Shown one piece after another: positions 14,593-19,597 of a DNA stretch of 19,597 nucleotides; the stretch's first letter is position 1; each line of letters opens with the position of its first letter. Source of the DNA: Candidatus Wirthbacteria bacterium CG2_30_54_11 (lineage in GTDB: Bacteria; Patescibacteriota; CG2-30-54-11); contig MNZT01000057.1 in NCBI GenBank assembly GCA_001873755.1, positions 1 through 19,597 of the forward strand. Direction: 5' to 3'. The notes under the pieces were generated by a model. It was not told the origin of the DNA. It saw only the letters and a list, made by a program, of their open reading frames with translations, and did not search any database. A program made the position numbers and the translations under genes.

Positions 14593-16416
14593 CTATATTC
14601 CCTGCCCACAGAACTCCAAAGCATCGCTATAGGAAATATCCAGATACCCCGGCATGAGTTGCGAACAGCTGCCTGAGATCTGGGATCCCGGATAGTAGTA
14701 ATAGTCCCCGGAATACCGATCCGACGCTGACAGGATCGCACGAAGCAGATCCTTCATATCCCGGTCGCTTTCCTCCCGGTACTGCTGTTCGAGGTATCCC
14801 TGAATGGTACTTTGTTCCTGGTCGCTCCTGTTCCAGTAGTTCTTCATGGAATACAGGGTCAGCGCGATATCCGCTTTCAGGAGACGGGACGAAGATGGAT
14901 ATTCATCGGCAAGCATTCCGGCCACTTCAGACGAACCGTTCTGCAGGTAAACCCGGTCCAGAGTAGTGGTGATCACATCCGCTTTTCTGACCCTTTCGAG
15001 GTGATTCCGGGCCGAAATCATCTCCAGATCGACCATGGAGGACAGAACAACCATTCCCAGGACGAATATGACCACCCCGACGAACTGTACTGCCGTTATC
15101 GAGGTTATAAGGTCTATCAGCGCTTTTTTCTGCCGGAGCATCCGCAGGACCAGGACGAACAGAGCAGCAGACATGCAGAAGATCACCGACACCGCAAACA
15201 GCGCGAAATACCGGTCAACCGTGAATCCGTAGGATTGTATGCGAAGAGACATGGCGTATAAAGCCACTGAGACCAGTATGGCTGCTTCAACAGAGAGGGT
15301 CACCACACATCTCCGAAGCCAGGTCTGGTCGCTGCCCTGGTGCTGACGGATCCAGCCGATGAGGAAGTACAGGACAGCCTGGATGATGACCACGATGCTG
15401 GTGAACAGCGACGCGGTGGTGCCGGTGTCGAGGATGAGGGAAAATTTGGAAGGGGCGAGGATGGCAAGGTAGACGACGAGAAAACCACCGATGACGAACG
15501 ATAACACCAAGGCGATCTGGCTGAACAGGCCGGAGGTGTCCACCAGTGAAGACTGTTCGCTCAGTTCTCTTTTCTGGTCATACACCATGGCGAGTGCGAT
15601 GAACCCGCAGGTCATGCTCGGGACCGACAATAGGAATGACATCACCTCCGTCGATGTCTGGACGTCGATCAAGGCGAGCAGCCCGATACCGAGCCCGCAG
15701 ACGACGAGCCAGGGAACTGCCAGAGCAAATGCTGTGGCGGCGGTTTCTATGCATTTGCTGACAAATTTTTCAAACGCCTCAGGCAGCCGGCGTGGGTCCG
15801 TGGAGCGAAGGACAAAAGCCGTCGCGAACAGCATCAGCAGGCCGGAGATCGCCAAGGTCAGCTGCTGATAACTGGCGACACGTTCGCTGAACCGGAGCAG
15901 GAACTGCAGCAAACCGATGCTGACGAACAGGCTGAAGGCCACGAACGGTACGAAGAACTTTTTCACCGGTGGATCATGCATGACTACCAGCAGTGTCCAC
16001 AGACCGGAGAACAGGATCCCCAGGAACGTGGCGCTGATCGTCCTCATATCCGCACCCGCCGTCCCGTACTGGAGATACCACCACAACGCCACGCTGAAAG
16101 CACCTCCGATGCCCGCGGCCAGGGCGATCATGGCCTTATCCTGCCGGATGAGTATTCTGCGGAAAAAGTTCATACCCGGCTTCTTCGGCTGTCCGCCCAA
16201 AGACGGATCTGCCGCCGGGGTCGGTTTTTCGACTCTCAACCGGTAGTACCAGTAGTTCAGGACATCTGATCCGGGGTCAGAAGCCCGCGCTGCAGCGATG
16301 GCTTCGGTGAACCAGACAAGCTGCTCTGCCGTTTTCAGAGAAGCAAAAAGTTCGCTGACGGCATTTTCGTACTGAGCGGCTGCACACACCCTTTCTTTGA
16401 GCTGTTCCTGGTCCAT
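14593..16416 (-). CDS. DUF4153-like polytopic membrane protein
   Basis: A 607-residue protein with a cytoplasmic-looking N-terminal helical segment (1-65) and a Pro-rich linker (64-80). A membrane part of about a dozen helices (about 95-460) follows, then a soluble tail (about 465-607) rich in charged residues and tyrosine. The segment YAMSLRIQSYGFTVDRYF (387-404) before a membrane helix matches the Y-x-x-R-I-x-x-Y-G-x-T-x-x-R-Y motif of DUF4153/DUF4173 proteins, whose function is not established. AGGTG precedes the ATG at 16416. It is transcribed away from the fibre gene and stands alone, 83 bases before AHCY. The motif assignment is moderate; I do not claim a function. Confidence 0.75.
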   Translation of the reverse strand: MDQEQLKERVCAAAQYENAVSELFASLKTAEQLVWFTEAIAAARASDPGSDVLNYWYYRLRVEKPTPAADPSLGGQPKKPGMNFFRRILIRQDKAMIALAAGIGGAFSVALWWYLQYGTAGADMRTISATFLGILFSGLWTLLVVMHDPPVKKFFVPFVAFSLFVSIGLLQFLLRFSERVASYQQLTLAISGLLMLFATAFVLRSTDPRRLPEAFEKFVSKCIETAATAFALAVPWLVVCGLGIGLLALIDVQTSTEVMSFLLSVPSMTCGFIALAMVYDQKRELSEQSSLVDTSGLFSQIALVLSFVIGGFLVVYLAILAPSKFSLILDTGTTASLFTSIVVIIQAVLYFLIGWIRQHQGSDQTWLRRCVVTLSVEAAILVSVALYAMSLRIQSYGFTVDRYFALFAVSVIFCMSAALFVLVLRMLRQKKALIDLITSITAVQFVGVVIFVLGMVVLSSMVDLEMISARNHLERVRKADVITTTLDRVYLQNGSSEVAGMLADEYPSSSRLLKADIALTLYSMKNYWNRSDQEQSTIQGYLEQQYREESDRDMKDLLRAILSASDRYSGDYYYYPGSQISGSCSQLMPGYLDISYSDALEFCGQGI

Positions 16417-16503
16417 GACACACCTGCGCTAAATATCTAGCCATTGATCATCTACTGACACGCGCATACTACACCAAAACTGCCAGTCTGGTCTTGGGTA
16501 TCG

Positions 16504-16546
16504 GGGATCAAAAGATTTGTATCACAATACAAAGACAACTGATCCC
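16504..16546. other. Nested inverted repeat in the divergent intergenic region
   Basis: Outer arms GGGATCA (16504-16510) and TGATCCC (16540-16546) enclose inner arms TTTGTAT (16516-16522) and ATACAAA (16527-16533) around CACA. Both pairs are perfect and centred together, so the 43 bases can fold as one two-step hairpin. They lie in the 298-base gap between the divergent DUF4153-like and fibre genes, 168 bases before the fibre start. An operator for a dimeric regulator, an mRNA leader structure or a remnant repeat would all fit. I see nothing else clear in this gap except the ribosome binding site and a lone TTGACA at 16659-16664. Confidence 0.5.
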
Positions 16547-16703
16547 AGATGTGCTATATGATATGCAAATAAGCCTCGTCTGCTGCGACTTCAGGCAGTA
16601 TTTACCTGGCTTTTCGTTCCCTCCACTTCTTATCGAAGGTCGATGTACAGTTAGTAAATTGACACAGGACTTTAAACGCTTTTCAGGTCTATTGTCCATA
16701 ATC

Positions 16704-16710
16704 AGGAGGT
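16704..16710 (+). promoter_or_regulatory. Strong Shine-Dalgarno deciding a GTG start
   Basis: AGGAGGT lies four bases ahead of GTG at 16715. It fixes the start of the fibre-like gene at a non-ATG codon, and the following residues form a signal peptide. Confidence 0.85.
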
Positions 16711-16714
16711 ATCA

Positions 16715-17617
16715 GTGAAAACGAACAAGAGTGGCATCGTGTGTACTATTCTCGGTTCTCTCATGGTCATGTTCGCGGTTGCGTTCCAGAATGAACTGGC
16801 ATATGCACAAGGAAGCACTCCCTGGTGGGAAAAACCCGGAGCATATCTGTATTATAATGACACAAATGTAGGTATCGGAACCAATGTGCCAGGGACGAAA
16901 CTACAGGTGAAAGAAAACGGAACAGGTTCAACCTGGTACGGAAGGATTTCGACGATCAATGACTCAATGAACCGTTCTGTTTTTCTCGGTACTTATCTCG
17001 GCAATTCCTCTGTCAGTGCTCATAATGCCACCTTGAATGCCTGGGCTCCTCTCTATGTAAACGCTGTTACAGCAACCAGCGGAAGTACTGTCGTTATGGC
17101 TGGTCCTGTCGGTATTGGGATGGATGCCCCATGGGCCAAACTTGATATTGTCGGAGCAGTAAATGGCAGAGGTCCGAATCTGAGAACTCGCGGAGATATC
17201 ATGGTCGGCCAAACTGCTGGTTCCTCGATCTTTTTCGACGGCGCCTATAGTTATGCGTCTGGAAATTATATCCGCTCTCTTGGTACCAATATCCAGGGGT
17301 TCTTCACAACTGGCAAGGAAAGGTTAAGAATTACTCCAAACGGCAACATTGGTATCGGGACGCCAGCACCAAGCGATAAACTTACGGTCAACGGCAATAT
17401 CGCCTGGGGTACGAATGGAAGTGTTCTGACCACAGCTGGCAATCTCGAGTTCAAGGGGAGCAACGGTGCGCTTACCTACATTGATGTCGCCAATACGCCA
17501 GAACCTAACGATTTCGATGGGCGGCTTCTCGTTACTCCCCAGCGATTCCTCGTGGTAAGCGATGGCAGAGATATCTGCATCGGTGCCATGGAAGTCTGCG
17601 GATACCTGGATCCCTAG
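16715..17617 (+). CDS. Secreted fibre-like protein with GIGT-P-KL repeats
   Basis: A 300-residue exported protein starting at GTG. A signal peptide (1-31) ends in AYA before QGS. Three copies of a tail-fibre/adhesin-type repeat follow: NVGIGTNVPGTKLQV (51-65), PVGIGMDAPWAKLDI (131-145) and NIGIGTPAPSDKLTV (211-225). The pattern [NP]-[VI]-GIG-x2-x-P-x2-KL-x-[VI] is common in phage tail fibres and bacterial surface proteins, where it forms trimeric beta-rich shafts. Between repeats the sequence is rich in Gly, Ser, Thr and Asn. The usual C-terminal S74 chaperone domain is absent; the protein ends with a Cys-containing segment (C288, C295). The M23 peptidase gene follows after 47 bases, so both are probably exported together. 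Target unknown. Confidence 0.82.
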   Translation: MKTNKSGIVCTILGSLMVMFAVAFQNELAYAQGSTPWWEKPGAYLYYNDTNVGIGTNVPGTKLQVKENGTGSTWYGRISTINDSMNRSVFLGTYLGNSSVSAHNATLNAWAPLYVNAVTATSGSTVVMAGPVGIGMDAPWAKLDIVGAVNGRGPNLRTRGDIMVGQTAGSSIFFDGAYSYASGNYIRSLGTNIQGFFTTGKERLRITPNGNIGIGTPAPSDKLTVNGNIAWGTNGSVLTTAGNLEFKGSNGALTYIDVANTPEPNDFDGRLLVTPQRFLVVSDGRDICIGAMEVCGYLDP

Positions 17618-17664
17618 CACTTTGTCTGTTTGGAACTATCAACCAATAACCTTGTGGAGTTGCT

Positions 17665-19597
17665 ATGTCTCATATACCCAGATCCCGATGGAAAAAGCTG
17701 AGCATCCTGCTCTCCTGCACCATCCTGACCAGCCAGATCGTGCATCTGCAGTCATTCGCCAAGCCAGTGGATACAGCACCCATATCATCAGCCCTTACCC
17801 AGCCGGTCAGTGCGCCGGTAGAGCAGCCAGTCGAGACACCGAAAGAGACACCTGTAGAGAAGCTAAAAGAAAAGTCAATGCCAAAGGGGTTCCTCCGCGG
17901 ATCGTATCTGTTCGAGGACGAAGCGAGAATAGCTCAACTCCTTGAACAAAAAGAATCTCCCCTATTGAATTACAAGGGCAAGTGGAAGTTTGGTGATCAG
18001 GTCACAGAGATCTCTGGATCAGAAGTGATCGCAATTATGTATAACCTCCCCCTGCCTAATCCTCGCAATACCAAAATAAAAGGGGGCGGCTATGATCCGA
18101 TCCGGGTACAGGGCAATCCGGAAATATTCCTGACCTATCTGCAATGGAGATGGAATCTGCTGGATGCGCAAAAATTGACCTCTGAGCAGATAGATGAGAT
18201 GGTCCAAATAAGCAAGGACGCCGAGCCTATCTTGTCAGAACAGCTAAAGTGGCTATCCTTGCATATTCACGACAAATATGTCGCAACTATGGGAAAGCAC
18301 TTGGGTGAATTGGATTACGATGATCAGGAAGAATCCCGTCAGGTTCTCAGCGAAATATTAGCTGAATCATCGAGCGATCCTGATGCCCTCTCTGATTTCA
18401 TGCTGGTATACTATCAATTCTCATTCCCCGTACCGCAACTCACGCTTGCTCTCGATGCAAACTGGTACCCGGCATTCATCAAACCAATCAACAGCACTGC
18501 ATATCCTGTCACTGCTGTATTTGATCATGACACAATAGAAAATGACATGATCACACGCATGGATACTGTGCAATTAAGTGAACCCCAAAACATACAATGC
18601 ACATTTGGATTCAATTGCTATGATGATCATGATGGTACTGACTATGCTGCTCCCCTGGACACTGATGTACACGCAGTGATGGATGGAACAGTAGATAGTG
18701 TGCGATACGACAATACAGGTGGTGATCAAGTCGGAAGGTATGTAACAATTTGCCATCCCAGTTCTGCGGACTGCCAATACAAATCGTCATACTGGCATCT
18801 GAACGAAGTCAGTACGAATCCGCGATCAAATGATTCTGAAAATCGATGGGCGAAAGATGATGTAATTTATCAAAATGAAGTTGTTGGGAAAGTTGGTAAT
18901 TCGCATGGAACCAGCGGGGTAGATATTTCACCCCATTTACATTTAAGCGTGACTCAAGGTTCTACAAAAATCGATGCCTATGGCGATTTTGGATCAAATG
19001 GCTATCAACCTGTCTTTGCTTCATCGACAAATGTAGGCGAGCAGGATTCCGGATTCGATAAATTCCTCCTGACCAGCTGGTTTATCTCCACTGCCGGGCA
19101 AGGAAATCATTCGTATTATACATATACCGACCACTATGCCGATGGACAATACCGAAATATGGCATTATGGTGGGCTGATATCCCCTCCGCAGGGAGTTAT
19201 GAGGTCAAAGCCTTTATACCAACCGGAGCAACCGCTCAAAGTGTGGAGTACAAAATACTACACAAAAATGGCGTATCTACTGTTACCAAAAATCAGAGCG
19301 CAAATACAAATCAGTGGATTTCCCTGGGTACTTATGAGTATGATGCTCATGGCAAGGCCGTCGTGCTCCTGCATGATTATGTCGGATCCAGCAGCCAGGC
19401 AGGGCAAACCGTGTATTTCGACTCTATCAAATGGGAGTCGTCCTCGTCCTGCATGCCGACATCAGACCCATGGTATGTCGATACCTCCTGCGAATTTACC
19501 GGTTCAACAACCGCTCCCGGCGATGTATTCGTTCGTAACGGAGCGACCCTCACCATCATGAATGGCGGGAATCTCAATATCAATTTTGACAATAGTA
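17665..19597 (+). CDS. Secreted M23 metallopeptidase with golvesin-like domain, 3'-truncated
   Basis: Open from ATG 17665 (GGAG upstream) through the window end, at least 644 residues. An N-terminal export signal (1-32, basic then hydrophobic, ending SFA) is followed by a Pro/Glu/Thr linker (33-68). An unrecognised helical region (75-290) precedes an M23 (LytM/lysostaphin-type) peptidase domain (about 313-440). Its zinc and catalytic residues are all present: H322 and D326 in HDGTD, H378 in YWHL, and H424/H426 in PHLHL. Residues about 465-591 resemble the golvesin/Xly carbohydrate-binding-like domain (Y-x-V-x-A-F-x-P-T-G, W-x-S-L-G-T-Y, V-Y-F-D-S). A repeat start with NGATLTIMNGG (625-635) suggests a beta-helix beyond the edge. 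It probably cleaves peptidoglycan cross-bridges, its own or another cell's. It is more AT-rich than the genes to the left. Confidence 0.88.
   Translation, partial: MSHIPRSRWKKLSILLSCTILTSQIVHLQSFAKPVDTAPISSALTQPVSAPVEQPVETPKETPVEKLKEKSMPKGFLRGSYLFEDEARIAQLLEQKESPLLNYKGKWKFGDQVTEISGSEVIAIMYNLPLPNPRNTKIKGGGYDPIRVQGNPEIFLTYLQWRWNLLDAQKLTSEQIDEMVQISKDAEPILSEQLKWLSLHIHDKYVATMGKHLGELDYDDQEESRQVLSEILAESSSDPDALSDFMLVYYQFSFPVPQLTLALDANWYPAFIKPINSTAYPVTAVFDHDTIENDMITRMDTVQLSEPQNIQCTFGFNCYDDHDGTDYAAPLDTDVHAVMDGTVDSVRYDNTGGDQVGRYVTICHPSSADCQYKSSYWHLNEVSTNPRSNDSENRWAKDDVIYQNEVVGKVGNSHGTSGVDISPHLHLSVTQGSTKIDAYGDFGSNGYQPVFASSTNVGEQDSGFDKFLLTSWFISTAGQGNHSYYTYTDHYADGQYRNMALWWADIPSAGSYEVKAFIPTGATAQSVEYKILHKNGVSTVTKNQSANTNQWISLGTYEYDAHGKAVVLLHDYVGSSSQAGQTVYFDSIKWESSSSCMPTSDPWYVDTSCEFTGSTTAPGDVFVRNGATLTIMNGGNLNINFDNS

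Noticed and set aside
16659..16695. Sigma-70 promoter for the fibre-like gene
   Set aside because: TTGACA is present at 16659-16664, but no reasonable -10 box follows at 16-18 bases.

Overview
The window is about 19.6 kb of bacterial DNA with densely packed genes, TGA read as stop, and a mostly GC-balanced composition (judged by eye) that becomes visibly more AT-rich over the last ~1.5 kb. A candidate-phylum bacterium (Patescibacteria/CPR-like) is my best guess. The reasons are the compact pilM-pilN-pilO cluster, a small membrane protein of a type I associate with that group (3336-3584), a YacL-like PIN-TRAM protein, and dispersed palindromic repeats between genes. This is inference; no rRNA or other strong phylogenetic marker is present.

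Layout. (1) Positions 1-2341 (+): the end of a type IV pilus assembly operon, namely pilM (5' end missing), pilN, pilO and a small membrane protein ending in a PilP-like DPF motif. The pilN product carries a LysM-like domain inserted in its C-terminal domain. A hairpin at 2361-2396 separates this operon from the convergent block. (2) Positions 2419-4209 (-): a LOG/TIGR00725-like nucleotide-binding protein, the small membrane protein and the PIN-TRAM membrane protein. (3) Positions 4348-8590 (-): an alpha/beta-hydrolase-like protein, a CmoB-like methyltransferase, tilS and radA, closely spaced. (4) Positions 8766-13177 (-): a promoter and a complete T-box riboswitch, followed by cystathionine beta-synthase, a cystathionine gamma-lyase family enzyme, cysteinyl-tRNA synthetase and a SerK-like (ParB-fold) putative serine kinase. 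(5) Positions 13253-14574 (-): S-adenosylhomocysteinase with its own promoter. (6) Positions 14593-16416 (-): a DUF4153-like polytopic membrane protein. (7) Positions 16715-19597 (+): a secreted fibre-like repeat protein and a secreted M23 metallopeptidase with a golvesin-like domain, cut by the window end.

The most coherent system is blocks 4 and 5. AHCY makes homocysteine, CBS joins it to serine (or possibly O-phosphoserine made by the SerK-like protein), the gamma-lyase releases cysteine, and CysRS charges it to tRNA-Cys. The T-box has a UGC (Cys) codon in its specifier loop and a UGGA bulge that would pair with the U73 discriminator expected of tRNA-Cys. This suggests that uncharged tRNA-Cys switches on both the synthesis and the charging of cysteine. 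The least expected single feature is the LysM-like domain inside PilN.
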